From NCBI GenBank assembly GCA_945859605.1, contig OX243820.1, positions 26,694,277 through 26,758,276 on the forward strand: DNA of 64,000 nt, in the 5' to 3' direction. The position numbers and the translations under genes were made by a program. A model generated the notes under the pieces. The model made no database searches. It was given only the letters and a program-made list of their open reading frames with translations, and was not told the DNA's origin. This document shows, piece after piece, positions 22,278-34,235 of the stretch (the stretch's first letter is position 1; each line of letters opens with the position of its first letter). Source of the stretch: Lumbricus rubellus. Taxonomy: Eukaryota > Annelida > Clitellata > Crassiclitellata > Lumbricidae.

Positions 22278-22988
22278 GGCACCCTGTCAAAAGAGCGCCC
22301 GACAAAAGAGCGCCGACACATTTGAGTGAATTTATTACGTGAAATGCATTGAAAAATATTTGGCTAATGATAATTTATAATAAAATAATAGCCTACCTCA
22401 AGCGATGTCTACAGGGCGAGCCAAATAAGACCCCCTATGATTTTTTCCAATATCTTGACCAAAAGTAAAAAGTTTTTTTTGCCCACCCTGTATAACTCAA
22501 CAGCGTATACTATGCATCAAGGTAAAATTGTAGTTGAGGTTGGTAAATTGTTTCTATGTAGTTTAGACTGGCAATAATTTTTACAGTAGGTGCAATCCAA
22601 ATTCTATTTAAGCAAAAAATTATTTTCAAATATCCATCGTCAATATGAGAAAAGAATTACTTTCGTCAATCTAACTTATATTTGAGCTAGAAATTATTTT
22701 AATCAATTCAATAGAGACCACGAATATGCATTCTAAATTATTCACATAATTTCTCAACCTGAAGCACATGTTTCTTATGATATAAAAAAATTTATCAACC
22801 TAAATCATGGTTTTCCCACCCAAGCGTAGCCTAGTATATACACTGCTGGTAGTAATTTATGCACACCATCAGAGGTATTATATTATTATAAACAATCTTT
22901 TGCAGAATATTTTCTCCGTGCATTTCATGTAAGAAATCGGCTCTTTGTCAGGTGCTGCTTTGCCGGGCGCTCTTTTGACGGGTCACCC
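22278..22988. mobile_element. Inverted-repeat element with GTCAAAAGAGCGCCCG ends
   Basis: 'GTCAAAAGAGCGCCCG' occurs just inside the left end and reverse-complemented just inside the right end; 'aaatgcattgaaaaatat' and 'gcatttcatgtaagaaat' extend the inverted similarity. Flanks atgcgaag (22270-22277) and atgtgaag (22989-22996) match at 7 of 8. A short stretch at 22414-22491 with TA-CAGGG ends may be a separate mariner-like insertion. Confidence 0.72.
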
Positions 22989-23242
22989 ATGTGAAGTGTT
23001 GATACGCAGTACGAAAACAAAGGTTTGGCAACTTGGTTTTACAAGATCACTTGGAAAACCAGATGGCCAACCGACTACATCAACAATAATGAACTAACTG
23101 GTCCTCAATTGATTTGATTGCAATTTGCATGGCTCATATCTGAGGCAAACTAACTCTACACCCACAGGCACAATGATGACGATGACGAAAATACGACGAT
23201 TTCTACAGCGCCGCAACACAGGCCATGCCATTACAAGGGTGT

Positions 23243-23320
23243 TTAACACATTGACGCCATGTTAAATGACTGGCTGTACTACGAGTTAACTCAACTCGTA
23301 GTAGGTGGTCAACGTGTTAA
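23243..23320. mobile_element. 78-bp TTAA-flanked palindromic MITE
   Basis: TTAA-CACATTGACGCC on the left faces CACGTTGACCACC (reverse strand) on the right, with TTAA at both borders. The centre holds a second palindrome (ctacgagttaactc with actcgtag). It has the same layout as 60339-60418, 62786-62858 and 62970-63052. TTAA targets are typical of piggyBac. Confidence 0.65.
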
Positions 23321-23475
23321 TAAACTCAGTGAGTCAGCACCTTAGCCAGGGCAAGCAATCTCGAAGTAACAAGTCTCGTCTTGAAAGTAGTTAACGAGTG
23401 TTCTGAATGTAGAATACTAGGCCTAACAGGTGTTGTCTCGTTTGTTTTGCGACAGCAGCATAAGCCTAACGAAAT

Positions 23476-25267
23476 CTACATCTTGTGTTCCCATAAGAGT
23501 ACCGGTATTCCCATTCCGACTTTTCAGATGAAATATTAGCACAACTGAGACTACAGGTCCAAAAGTGGAAACTTTCAAACCGCTGAAGCGTTGCAGGAAA
23601 AGCCTTTGCACGACGTCGCAAGTCACTTGAAAGAGTCGCAAGAGATTCAGTCGAATCCCTGCCAGTCGCTTCCCTCGGACTCTTCGTCAACGTCAATGCC
23701 GACGCAATGAATGCCGTGACGCAAGGCAGGGGTCCCTTTACCTTTACCTGCAGTCGAAAAACAACAGCAAAGAACGGTCACAACAAAATTTTGCCAAAAC
23801 AAGTAATCATTTTCATCTACAACTCTGTTGTAATGCAGAATGGAGTGTCTAACATAATCCCCAAAAGTTCATCCATTCATTCTGAGAATGTAAATAGCAC
23901 CTATTCAAGAGACCTACTCAGAGGTGCTCCAAGCCCGGCCACAAAAACAAGTTGATGCACATTGTCTGTCAACCTGAGTCTGGAGCTACACCCAATACTG
24001 AAGTTCACCATTTAAGGAGGAAAATTACTTTTAAAATAATTTAACCTGTTATTGTTATTAAAAGAAAACCTTGAAATCACAGTAGATCAGCATTGAGTTC
24101 ACTGCCATTTGCTCAAGTGCAAGAAAGAGCCCATTTTGACCCTCCCTCCCCCATTTAATCCAAAATCTTTGAACTACACAACTTGAAAATAGATGGGGAT
24201 GACATAACTATGATTATACACCATGAAACAGGTCTAGTTTTCACTTAAACATGTATACATTTTTTTTATTTTCTCAGGTTGGTCTACGAATTACATGCCC
24301 ATGATAATTTTTAATTCATGCTTATAGCCAAAACATCAAGGAATTCTTTAAACAATAAAAGCAACTATTCCTGCTTTACTGCACAGCATAGGCGCAAACA
24401 TGTCCTTTACAAAAGTGAAGTTTATTTAAATTAGCATTAATAAACAAAAGTTTACCTAAGACTCTGGCATGAAAGACGAGTAGAAGTTGATTGGCTTTCT
24501 GCTTGTCAAACAACGTCAGCTGTTCCTTCATAAGCTTCTCCTTTTGCGCTCTGAATTCGATCAACAGATTATGTCCTTCACCTTTCAAAACGACAATCAC
24601 ACAACTTTTACTACTTGCTGCTAAACACAAATCTCAACAGCAGTCATTGTGGGGCGCGGTGGTGGCATTGTTGCCTTGCAGCCGAAAGGTTCGAGGTTCG
24701 AATCCACCTCAAGTCGCCACGTAGGGACGTTGGGCAATGGGCAAGTCTTTCACTCACAATTGCTCAGCGCTTCGGCATGAAACTCCGATGCAAGTGTCAG
24801 CTCTGCATTCGGGAGCGCCTCTGAGTAGAAAGAGCTTGAAGGGGTGCTACAACAAGTGCACATACAAACAAACAAACATATCACATCTTCAAATGCAATT
24901 TCCAACTCCAATTCCTATTTAATTCTCCTGTATCTGTCCTACCAGCTAGACATACAGGGTGGGCTATAAAAAAGTATCCACACTTTTTATGGCCCACCCT
25001 GTATATTGCTCAATCACTCGGTCTGCTCACCATCGTCCGAGGGAGTCGCTTCAAGAACTCTGACGTTGAGGCTTTCGAGGGGATCGGACACGACGTCCTC
25101 ACCGAGCTTGTCCTTGATGCTGAACCGAATCTGGTAACGGTGTTGTATCTGGAGGAATCCAAGATGGACGCTCTGCTGACCCTCCTCGTCCGCCTGTACA
25201 ACGATCTCGGCATCGTGCTTCTGCAGCTGGTCGTCGGGAAAGTGGACCCGACCCGGTCCGTCGCTCC
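23476..25267 (-). CDS. ADISSP: C20orf27 / ADISSP-like protein (UPF0687), 3' exons
   Basis: Two exons are firm on the minus strand: 25267-25031 and 24581-24456, both GT-AG. They encode 'VHFPDDQL', a beta-rich block with 'VHLGFLQIQHRYQIRF', then a block ending 'LLLVFHARVL'. This order and wording match vertebrate C20orf27 ('VHFDEKL', 'KVGFLKILHRYEITF', then 'VTVQARVM'). A last exon is tentative at 23519-23476, giving GMGIPVLLWEHKM then stop, against GTPMLL in the human protein; its C-terminus would be shorter. The 5' coding exon (joined in phase 1) was not found between 25268 and 29.9 kb. C20orf27 has been described as a secreted adipose signal protein in mammals; in invertebrates its role is unknown. 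Introns carry SINE and LINE-tail copies. Confidence 0.72.
23885..23945 (-). repeat. LINE/SINE tail copy
   Basis: 'aatagcacctattcaagaga' then 'ctactcagaggtgctccaag' is the minus-strand form of the shared tail, with a weakened stem. Confidence 0.65.
24647..24860 (+). mobile_element. tRNA-derived SINE in the ADISSP-like gene intron
   Basis: Head 'ggcgcggtggtggcattgtt', box B 'GGTTCGAATCC' at about 24695, body 'tgctcagcgcttcggcatga', and tail 'gggagcgcctctgagtag' to 'cttgaaggggtgct', ending in (CAAA)n. It is opposite in direction to the host gene. Confidence 0.88.
24955..25001. mobile_element. 47-bp mariner-like minimal palindrome with TA target
   Basis: CAGGGTGGGCTATAAAAAAG faces CAGGGTGGGCCATAAAAAG on the other strand with a loop of about six bases. 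TA flanks both sides (24953-24954, 25002-25003). It sits about 30 bp from the donor of the ADISSP-like exon at 25031. Confidence 0.8.
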
Positions 25268-26279
25268 CTGCAATGACCACGACAGTAAGTCTAACTCAAC
25301 ATTATGTGAGACCACATGAAACAAATGCACCAACGCCCTACAGCACTTCTGTGACATATTTAAAGGAGCTGCATTATTTGCTTTGATACATGTATACGTA
25401 ACATATGTTCATAGCATGTAATAGAAGAAAGCATACTCCGTGAAATTTTTAAATAAGAGAATGTCGTCCCATCCCCTAAAAGATTCAACGACTCATTTCC
25501 TCAAAACAGAGCATTCAAAAGAATTTAAATAGCACACTTCCAAACATTTAAACAGCACTTACCAGGATTTAAAAAACACTTCTATACAGTCAAATAGCAC
25601 TTACTAGAATTTAAATAGCCAACAAAATCAAATTTCTAATCAAACCGATTGAAATCGATTCAGTGATGATTGATGAACACATTCATAATGTACAGTGTGC
25701 AATTAAAGGGAGGGTTCCAGGTTTGAATTAACCTCAATCTACCGGATAGGTAACAGTGTTGTATCTGGAGCAAGTCCTTCAATTGCAATTGCTTGCAATT
25801 GCTTGTGCGCTTTGGCGTGAAACTCCGATATAGTGTTCATGTTGTAGTCGGGAGTGCCTCTGAGTATTTTGCTTGAAGGGGCATTATAGCAAATGCGAGA
25901 AATAAATAATAGCCTATGATGTATCAAATAGAATTATGGGCAGACAGTCAGGTATGCACTGAGAATAGTTCAACAGCTACGATAAATGTAGTGTATTAAG
26001 CAAGGAAAATGTCGATCGACTCGTGAGCAATTTAACAGCGCTCGGCAAAAGAGACCTGAACAATTATGACAACAAAGTTGCCAGAAATTCAAGTCAAATA
26101 TTTACTAAAGTTCTATTAATATTTTAAATTAAAATTCTGTCCAACATTTGTGCAGCAATATATTTATCTTAAAAGTTCCATGTCTGCGATATGATGGCAG
26201 TAAAATGTAGCAGGGCTCAAGAATTCTCAAGTATCGATATAAAGTTATAAACTATATACCAAATGATACCTTCTATATA
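25268..26279. other. Intron or intergenic DNA with a partial SINE
   Basis: A SINE lacking its head lies at about 25735-25915 on the plus strand: body 'gcgctttggcgtgaaactcc', tail 'gggagtgcctctgagtattt' to 'cttgaaggggcattatag'. Repeated 'agcacttac' and 'atttaaatag' strings at 25500-25620 look like a decayed repeat. No exon is visible. Confidence 0.6.
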
Positions 26280-26420
26280 GATTATAGATATAAATAAACT
26301 ATGTGTATAAACTACATATATATAAACTGTATATATATATAAACTGTATATATATATAAACTATATATAAAAACATATATATATATAAACTATATATATA
26401 TATGTATATATATAAACTAT
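26280..26420. repeat. TATA-rich tandem repeat
   Basis: The unit 'tatatataaac' with variable TA length is repeated about eight times. Confidence 0.85.
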
Positions 26421-26782
26421 AGATCAATCGATCATGGTTCATGGTTTCTCCAGCAAGCATTATATGAGCAATAATCCTGATGGAGGTTAGAAGGCCACAT
26501 ATATCACTTTCATTGCCAACTTCAGCAAACAAAATATAGTTCTGCAAGGCACAGTGTACCTCGGTAATCCAATATCTAACAACCGTCTCCTTGAGTTTAA
26601 TGGCTTTAGCAGATAAATTTTCCATGAAGAATTGGACCACTTTTCCATGCTGCCATCTCCAGCACAAACCCTTATTTACAACAGACTGGTAATGTAGCAA
26701 GTCTTTCTGGCTAAAATTGTGTCATGGAAAGCTCTCTATGCCTGGGCCCTGTGGACTGCTATAAGGTGTAAAAAAAATTGTT

Positions 26783-27169
26783 GTGTTTCCGGTAACCCGA
26801 CAGAAACATTTTTACGGCCGCGACTCAAATATTTTTTTTTTTTAAAAATTTTTTAAATTTTTTTTAAACAAATATTTAAAAATTAAATTTAAATTTTTTC
26901 CCAAAAATATTTTTTAAACATTTGTATTGACATAACATAAGAGACGTCAACAAAATGAAATTAATAGGACTGTTTCTAGAGCAGTTTTAGGTGCAGACAG
27001 TCGGGAAATAGGCAGTTTATACTTGCTCAGAACTCGTACTTTGTTTCAGCATGCAAAAAAGACTAGTGGGGTATACTTTTTCGGATAGTCACTGCATAAA
27101 AATATTTTACCGAAATAAATATTTTCCGACCTACCTACCCAATTTTTTTAGCTCTGTTACCGGAAACAC
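26783..27169. mobile_element. MITE with GTGTTTCCGGTAAC inverted ends
   Basis: GTGTTTCCGGTAAC at 26783-26796 is repeated exactly inverted at 27156-27169. Poly-A/T stretches outside both ends extend the inversion. The inside is extremely T/A-rich (26826-26925). I cannot define a target duplication. Confidence 0.6.
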
Positions 27170-27429
27170 GACATTTTTTTTTAGGCCTAACTGGTGTAGC
27201 AGAAGTATTAGGCCAGACCAGAAAGACTATAGGTAGAAAACAAAATCTATGTGCACAAGAAAAGCATGTCATAGATCTCTATGATAAAAACCCACAACTA
27301 CGTCATTCACTATAGATATAAATCAACCCAGAAAAGAAGTCTTGGCAAAAATATATGTTTAAATGACTCTGCACAAGCCTTTCAGACACGTGGTCCTCAG
27401 GTTGGAGGACCCTTGGCTGAGTTTACAAA

Positions 27430-27915
27430 TACAGCCATTAGACACAAAGACAGCCATCTAAACCCACTGACAGAGGTATAAATACAACCATCCCAATGTA
27501 CTGATAGGCAGAAACAGTCATCTCAGTGTGCTGACAGGCACAAAAAACCATTTCAACATACTGACAGGCACAAAAACAACTATAGATGCCAATGTAGTGA
27601 CAGGAACAAACATGACCAGCTAAACATACTGACAGGCACAAACACAATCATCCAAACATACTGACAGGCACAAACACAACCATTCCAACATACTGGCAGG
27701 CACAAAAACAACTATGCCAATGTAGTGACAGGAACAAACATGACCAGCTAAACATACTGGCAGGCACAAACACAACCATAACAATGTACTGACAGGCACA
27801 AACACAACCATCCCACCATACTGGTAGGCACAGACACAAACATCCCAACGTACTGACAGGCACAAACACAACCAATCCAACATATTGATAGACCTGCACA
27901 CAGTGCACAAACACA
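27430..27915. repeat. 32-bp minisatellite with higher-order structure
   Basis: The unit is 'actgacaggcacaaacacaa' followed by 'ccatcccaacat', about 32 bp. A larger block with 'gtgacaggaacaaacatgac' recurs near 27596 and 27724, showing multi-unit duplication. The Cys/Val-rich minus-strand ORFs here are repeat translations. Confidence 0.88.
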
Positions 27916-29779
27916 AACCAATGTACAGTTTTTTTCAGTAACACACAATGCCCTGGTACTTATCCTCATTGACTGACCTGAAGTCAGACGGATTTCCACA
28001 GGACAGGGCAGTGCACGAATGGCCACTTATCCAAAGACCAACAGCACCCATGCAGCAGCCAAAATATTTAGACAGCCCCTTTTCATCAAACAGATTCTGC
28101 ATAATCTAAGCGCTAAACCAAGCAGTAAAACTTAATTTCGAAAACAACCAAAGTATAAATTTACTACTACGAAACTGCATCTTAATTGCTGAAATACACC
28201 TATAATGCTCAGAGAAACATCCGCTAGAAATGGAGAGCACACAGTCAATGCGTTGACAGTTGCTCAAGCGAGTCGATCCCCACTCTCACGTTGAGATATA
28301 TATATTTGAATTTTGATTCATGCGAGTCGATCCCCACTCTCACGTTGAGATATATATATATATTTGAATTTTGATTCATGGTCAATGCATACACAATTAC
28401 TCCAAAGTCCACAACAGATTGGTAGTTTACAAGCACTTGCTCTCTATGCTATTAAGAACTTCCTCATAGAAAGTCTAGGTCTATGTCATCACCCAGTGAA
28501 AGAACTAAGAAGGGCTTAAAGTGTGGCTGGACGGTTATGGATGGCGTCCATGCACTTCTCTTCATATTTGAGCACCGTCCTGCCACTCATTTCGTCAGAA
28601 CAGACTGGAAAGTTAAGGAGCATCCAGGCAATTCTTTTTTACACTTTAAGCACTGGAACTAAGTATTTTAGAATTGGGCCCAGGCCGGTGACAGAAATTC
28701 AGGGCCCCTTACGCAGAGCAATCATGGGCACCCAACTACCTAAGGCTTTATTAGAGAATTGACAGAAAACAAATTGAAATAATAAAAGTGTACGTGGGTA
28801 CGATTCATACGACCGTGCAATGTTATATCGTTACAATGCAACTATTGTTTTATTCAATTGTTAATTTTTAAATATACACATATTTAGAAAGGTATAAATC
28901 ACAAACTTTGAAGCTGGGTCCCAAAAAGTCACTATGCCCCAGGTGAGCATATGCTCATCTGCCCCTTTAGGTAGGCCTGCCTGGAGCAAGCGAGAGATTT
29001 ACTCCCCCCCCCCAAAAAAAAAATTCTCAATTCAATGAGAAAAGACAACTTAACGTTCATGTTGTTGAACGTTAACCAGTGATGCTACATAACGTGAATC
29101 CGACTCCAAAAAAACTTTTCTAGCTTTGACAGCTGCAAGTGCACTTAGTTTCAAGTTCGATATGTGCCGAACATGATTTGTACAATAAAGTAAATTCAAC
29201 AGAGATTCAATTTGAGAAATAAAAACCAAAGTGGCTCTTCAATTCCGGCAATTATGAAAAGTGATAAGAAATTAAAACCCTAATCGGGCATAAGGTATCT
29301 TCTCGTTTCGACAATTTGATTTTATTTCACCCAACATGGAAATGGAATGGTTCCTTACTGACTGATAAACACTCCTATTACCAACTTACAGCACCTTCTG
29401 CACAAGAAGCTTTAAAGCAATATGAATGTCTTGATAAAATGGCGATAAAGAGATTGTCGGGTAAAGAAAAGAGCCAGAGATGGCAACTAGCAGAGGTGAC
29501 CTATGCTTATAGTTTACATCCATATAATATCCAGTACAGTGGTGTTAGAGAAGGGGGCGATGGAGGGAGTGGGTCGGTCTAAATCAGAATTGAAACTTGA
29601 TACGCCTATACATAATGGATCCAGTCCGAAGTTTCTCATCGAGTCCAACGTTTCTCATTGGCACAAGGGCATTCAAATGGTCTTTTTTAAAATCTGATTA
29701 CCATCAAAATTGTGGTGTAGATAAAAATCTCCCAAAGTTCATTTTGTGGCCGTTTTGTCGCCCATTAAAGAATGCCGCC
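27916..29779. other. No firm exon; small tandem duplication
   Basis: A block of about 55 bp beginning 'gcgagtcgatccccactctc' is directly duplicated at 28268-28378. A minus-strand ORF end near 28515-28590 and the GC-rich repeat-like text at 28670-28740 and 28920-28990 are not recognisable. Confidence 0.5.
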
Positions 29780-29890
29780 CCGGGGTAGCCACACCATTCG
29801 CCCCGCCTAGCAACGCCTCTTCTCTCACCCACGCTTTGACCTCAACGTGACCTACTGTCCCAACGATCTTACGACCACAACTGGTATTCA
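29780..29890 (-). promoter_or_regulatory. Candidate GC-rich promoter of the ADISSP-like gene
   Basis: On the minus strand 'GTTGCTAGGCGGGGCG' (29806-29821) joins an RFX X-box-like half site to an Sp1-like GC box, in a local patch richer in CpG than its AT-rich surroundings. It lies about 4.5 kb upstream of the first firm minus-strand exon. Assignment to that gene is an inference. Confidence 0.35.
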
Positions 29891-30548
29891 ACATTAATAG
29901 AAAAGAAACTCAAAGGCAACACTTTAGCTGTCAAAGTGTCAATGTGGTAGCGTAATATTCACACAAACCTGCTTTGCACGTCGCCATCCGCAGAAAAACC
30001 CGGTTTGCGGTATACGCTGTGTGCTACAATAATAATACTGCTCTGGTTCGAATTATGATGACTCGAATAAATGGGTTGCGAAAGCTTTATAACAGAGCGG
30101 AAATTAAAACCTTTCAGCAGCACTAATCCAGATTTTTATCAATCATCTACATGTACGTGCACTTCCAGTTAAACTAATAGCCATTTAATGTGATAGTGTT
30201 GATAGCGAGATTATAATACTAAACTATGAATTCCGCGAACACTGCAGGGTCGTTTAATAACTGTGCTATGGAGCGCCGTTTGCTGAAACGTTCGAGAAAA
30301 CCTAGCGTTCAAAAACAAACACTAGCCCAGTGGTGTCAAACCTTTTCTAGTGGCGGGCCAGTTTGAACATATTTCAACAGGTGGCGGGCCAGGAAGTCGA
30401 AGCTGCTGAGCAAAATTGGGTAGTGATCTGAGAGGGAGCTCCGGACTTGTTCAGCCAATTCCAAGAATATTTTAAATAATATAAGTGTTTCGTAACTTTC
30501 ATAATTTTGTTAACAGACAACCAACCGGAAACCATACATTGTCTACAC

Positions 30549-33500
30549 CAGTGGTTCCCAACCTTTTTTGACTCGAGGGCTACTTATTCTAAGTTGGAGG
30601 ACACGAGGGCCACTTTTTCTTAGTTGAAGCATGGTGTAAGAAGGGATGGTGTGCGCACTTCCTATACTGGCCATACAACGTTTTTGGCTAGACGTATTTT
30701 AGTTCAGCAGGTGGCGCTACTGTCCCGATTTGCGCGGATGCAGCACAGGGAATATAGAGCAAGAAGTAAGGAACATTCGAAACATGGAACATAGGGACAA
30801 GGAGAGCGCAGGAACATAGCAGGGAACATCACTTGGAATATACTAGGGGCGATGAGGGTCAGGTAACATTGCAGGGAACATGGAACATCACACGGAACAC
30901 CAGGAAACATAGGCCTAAGCGAATATATAACAAAGAACGTGTAAGGTAAAGAACACGAATCACCACTGAGACTATCGTTCAGAGAATATGGGAATATAGG
31001 AAGAGGAACACGGAACATGCATGCATTCCGGAACATGCCACAAGGACTGTAGAACGTAAGGAACATGGAACATCAGAGGAAACATCAGAAACATTAAGGA
31101 ACATGGAACACGGAAAGTGCAACAAGGAAATGGAACACAATTGAAGAACATGGACCATCAGGTGGCATAAGGAACATGGAACAACAGAGAAAAATCAGAA
31201 TCAGTGATGAACAAGGAATGTGGAACATAGAGAACAGGGAACATCAGGGAACATAAGAAACATAAAACATCACATGGACCACTAAAGACATCAGAAAACA
31301 AAAGACGCGTAACAAGCAACAAGGACCGTGGAACATATGTAATATAAAGCAAGGACCATGGAACATAAGGAACCTGGAACATCACGGGAAAATCAGAAGT
31401 ATTAAAGAACACGGAATGTGGAACACGCAACAGGGTCCGTGGAACGTAAAGAACATGGAACATAAGAGGGAAGATCAGAACCATTAAAAAATTCGGAACA
31501 CGGAATGCGGAACAAAAAATGTGGAACACAAAGAACAGGTAACATCAAGGAACTTAAGGAACATGGATCATCACTGGAAAAACATAACACGGAATGTGGA
31601 ACACGCACGGAACAAGGAACATGAGAGGAAACACAAGAAACATTGAGGAACATGGAACATGGAATGTGCAACAAGGAATGAGGAACACAAGGAACATCAG
31701 GGAACATAAGAAACAAGGAACATCGCGGGAACTTCAGAGGCATTAAACGCGGAACACGCAACAAAGACCATGGAGCACAAGGAACATGGAACACCCGAGG
31801 GAACATCAGAAACATTAAGGAACAGGGAACGCGAAACACGCAACAAGGACCGTAGAACAGAAGGAACTCGAATCATTAGGATAAACATAAGAGATATTAA
31901 GGAACATGGAACGCGGAATATGTAACAAGGACTGTGGAACGTAAGAAACAGGGAACACCAGGGAACACAAGGAACATGGAACATCACACGGAACACCAGG
32001 AAACATAGGCCTAAGCGAATATAATTATAACAAAGAACGTGTAAGGTAAAGAACACGAATCACCACTGAGACTATCGTTCAGAGAATATGGGAATATAGG
32101 AAGAGGAACACGGAACATGCATGCATTCCGGAACATGCCACAAGGACTGTAGAACGTAAGGAACATGGAACATCAGAGGAAACATCAGAAACATTAAGGA
32201 ACATGGAACACGGAAAGTGCAACAAGGAAATGGAACACAATTGAAGAACATGGACCATCAGGTGGCATAAGGAACATGGAACAACAGAGAAAAATCAGAA
32301 TCAGTGATGAACAAGGAATGTGGAACATAGAGAACAGGGAACATCAGGGAACATAAGAAACATAAAACATCACATGGACCACTAGAGACATCAGAAAACA
32401 AAAGACGCGTAACAAGCAACAAGGACCGTGGAACATATGAAATATAAAGCAAGGACCATGGAACATAAACAACTTGGAACATCACAGGAAAATGAGAAAC
32501 ATTAAAGAACACGGAATGTGGAACACGCAACATGGTACGTGGAACGTAATGAACATGGAACATAAAAGGAAAGATCAGAACCATTAAGAAACATGTAACA
32601 CGGAATGTGGAACAAGGAATGTGGAACACAAGGAACAGGTGAACATCAGAGAACGTTCGCTGGAAAACGGAACACGGAATGTGGAACACGCAACAAGGTC
32701 CGTGGAACGCAAGGAACAAGGAACATAAGAGGGAACACAAGAAACATTAAGGAACATGGAACCAGGAATATGCAACAAGGACTACAAGGAACACAAGAAA
32801 CACAAGGTAACATAAGAAACAAGGAACATCGTAGGAACTTCAGAGGCAATAAAAAATACGGAACGCGGAACACGCAACAAAAACTGTGGAGCTTAATGAA
32901 CATGGAACACCAAAGGGAACATCAGAAACATTAAGGAACAAGGAACGCAAAACACGCAACAAGGGTCGTGGAACAAAAGGAACATGAATCATCAGGATAA
33001 ACATAAGAAATATTACCGGTAAGCAACGTGGAACGCGGAATATGTAACAACGACCGTGGAACATGAGAAACAGGGAACACCAAGGAACACCAGGAACATG
33101 GAACATCACATTCAACACCAGCGACATAAGAAAACAAAGGACGCGAAACAAACGACAAGGACCTTGGAACATAAGGAATATAAACAATTAAGGAGCATAT
33201 GGAACAAAAGGAACCTGGAATTTCACAGGGAACAAGGAACACGGAACATCAATTAACAGGGAACAGAGGGCACATCACAGAGAACAAGAGAACACGGAAC
33301 ATCGATATGAACATCAGGGTCAGAGGACATAGAAAACATTGGAACACAGGGAACACAATAACATCACATGGAACAGAGAACACGGAACACAAGAGAAAAG
33401 GAAACAAAAGCAGATAGAACAGAACATAGCAAAGATAATTTGTGTCGACCTCCTCCTTCGTCCAGACGTGAGACTGGCACTAAGGAACGGACATGCAGTG

Positions 33501-33918
33501 AAGGAGTTTAAGTATATATGCCATACAATATCATGAAATTCCATTAGGCTTATGGGCGAGGTCCGTCAACTGTTGCATGCTACGCCATCTAGCGACTTTA
33601 GCCACAAATTTCAGCCAAGTGCGCACACCATCCCTTCTTACACCATGGTTGAAGGACATTAGAAGGCCATGGCACAAGGTTAAAAAATTTATTAACTAAA
33701 AGCACATAAAATTGTCCTAATTGAATCAAAATAGAATGCTTGATTTTTTTATATTATAGATGTAAAAATAAAATAATTTGCAATATAAATTAATTGTGTT
33801 CTATCCTGTTCAAATTGTCACTTTTTCATCTATTTCTGTTGATTCTTTGAGATGAGGGCCATTTTTTAAGGTTTGGCGGGTCACTTTTGGCCCGCGGGCC
33901 ACAGGTTGGCAACCACTG
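30549..33918. mobile_element. Inner hAT-like element filled by a minisatellite
   Basis: The left end CAGTGGTTCCCAACC faces the reverse complement of CAGTGGTTGCCAACC, flanked by identical GTCTACAC (30541-30548 and 33919-33926). Subterminal inverted text 'catggtgtaagaaggga' with 'tggtgtgcgcactt' occurs at about 30629-30661 and inverted at about 33614-33646. It lies wholly within the element at 30328-34124 and has no transposase; most of its length is the tandem array. Confidence 0.93.
30715..33540. repeat. Minisatellite array built on 'ggaacatggaacataag', with 1.1-kb higher-order copies
   Basis: Short units such as 'ggaacatggaac', 'aacatcaga' and 'aacattaagg' alternate for about 2.8 kb. A block at 30881-31384 recurs at about 31977-32484 almost unchanged (offset 1096, then 1100 bp after a 4-bp insertion near 32025), and weaker similarity continues beyond. 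The many Met/Phe/Val/Pro-rich ORFs on the minus strand are translations of the array. Confidence 0.93.
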
Positions 33919-34159
33919 GTCTACACAGAGCTGTGTGGCTGAGCAAAAGCCACGTCAGTAAGAAAAAACCTCCGTGTTTTTTGGCGCTGACTGTAAAATA
34001 TAAAAATTTGAACTTTTATCCTCTAATTTTGTAATCTTTAGGGTAGGCTCCGCGGGCCAGAAAAAAATCGTTGGCGGGCCAGAAATGGCCCGCGGGCCAG
34101 CTCTTTGAGACTTTGACACCCCTGCACTAGCCCCTTTAAACAATAAAACGAAATTTTCT

Positions 34160-34235
34160 CCAAACTTCTCAAGCGCCGCTCAAAAGCTTAGCGCTGGGCA
34201 CCAGATTCTTCACGAGCGCTGTGTCTAGTCAGAGG
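34160..34235. repeat. Dispersed short repeat (family B)
   Basis: 'ctcaagcgccgctcaaaag' to 'gagcgctgtgtctagtcag' matches the copy at 11729-11800. Confidence 0.7.

Larger units (their letters stand above)
30328..34124. mobile_element. Outer hAT-like element, host of a second transposon
   Basis: The left end CAGTGGTGTCAAACC faces the reverse complement of CAGGGGTGTCAAAGTC. The flanks are identical: CACTAGCC at 30320-30327 and at 34125-34132. Inner borders carry 'ggcgggccag' repeats on both sides. Without the inner insertion the element would be about 420 bp, close to its relative at 21888-22232. No transposase is seen. Confidence 0.93.

Noticed and set aside
26299..26700. 133-codon minus-strand ORF with a complex-looking first half
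   Set aside because: It runs into a TATA repeat, shows no recognisable domain, and no splice context links it to a neighbour.
27438..28026. Cys/Val-rich minus-strand ORFs of up to 98 codons
   Set aside because: They follow the 32-bp minisatellite.
28515..28590. Minus-strand reading frame ending NRPATL, like a last exon
   Set aside because: Too short, no clear acceptor and no recognised family.
30704..33544. Many minus-strand ORFs rich in Phe, Pro, Val and Cys
   Set aside because: They are the reverse translation of the 'ggaacatggaac' array in a transposon.
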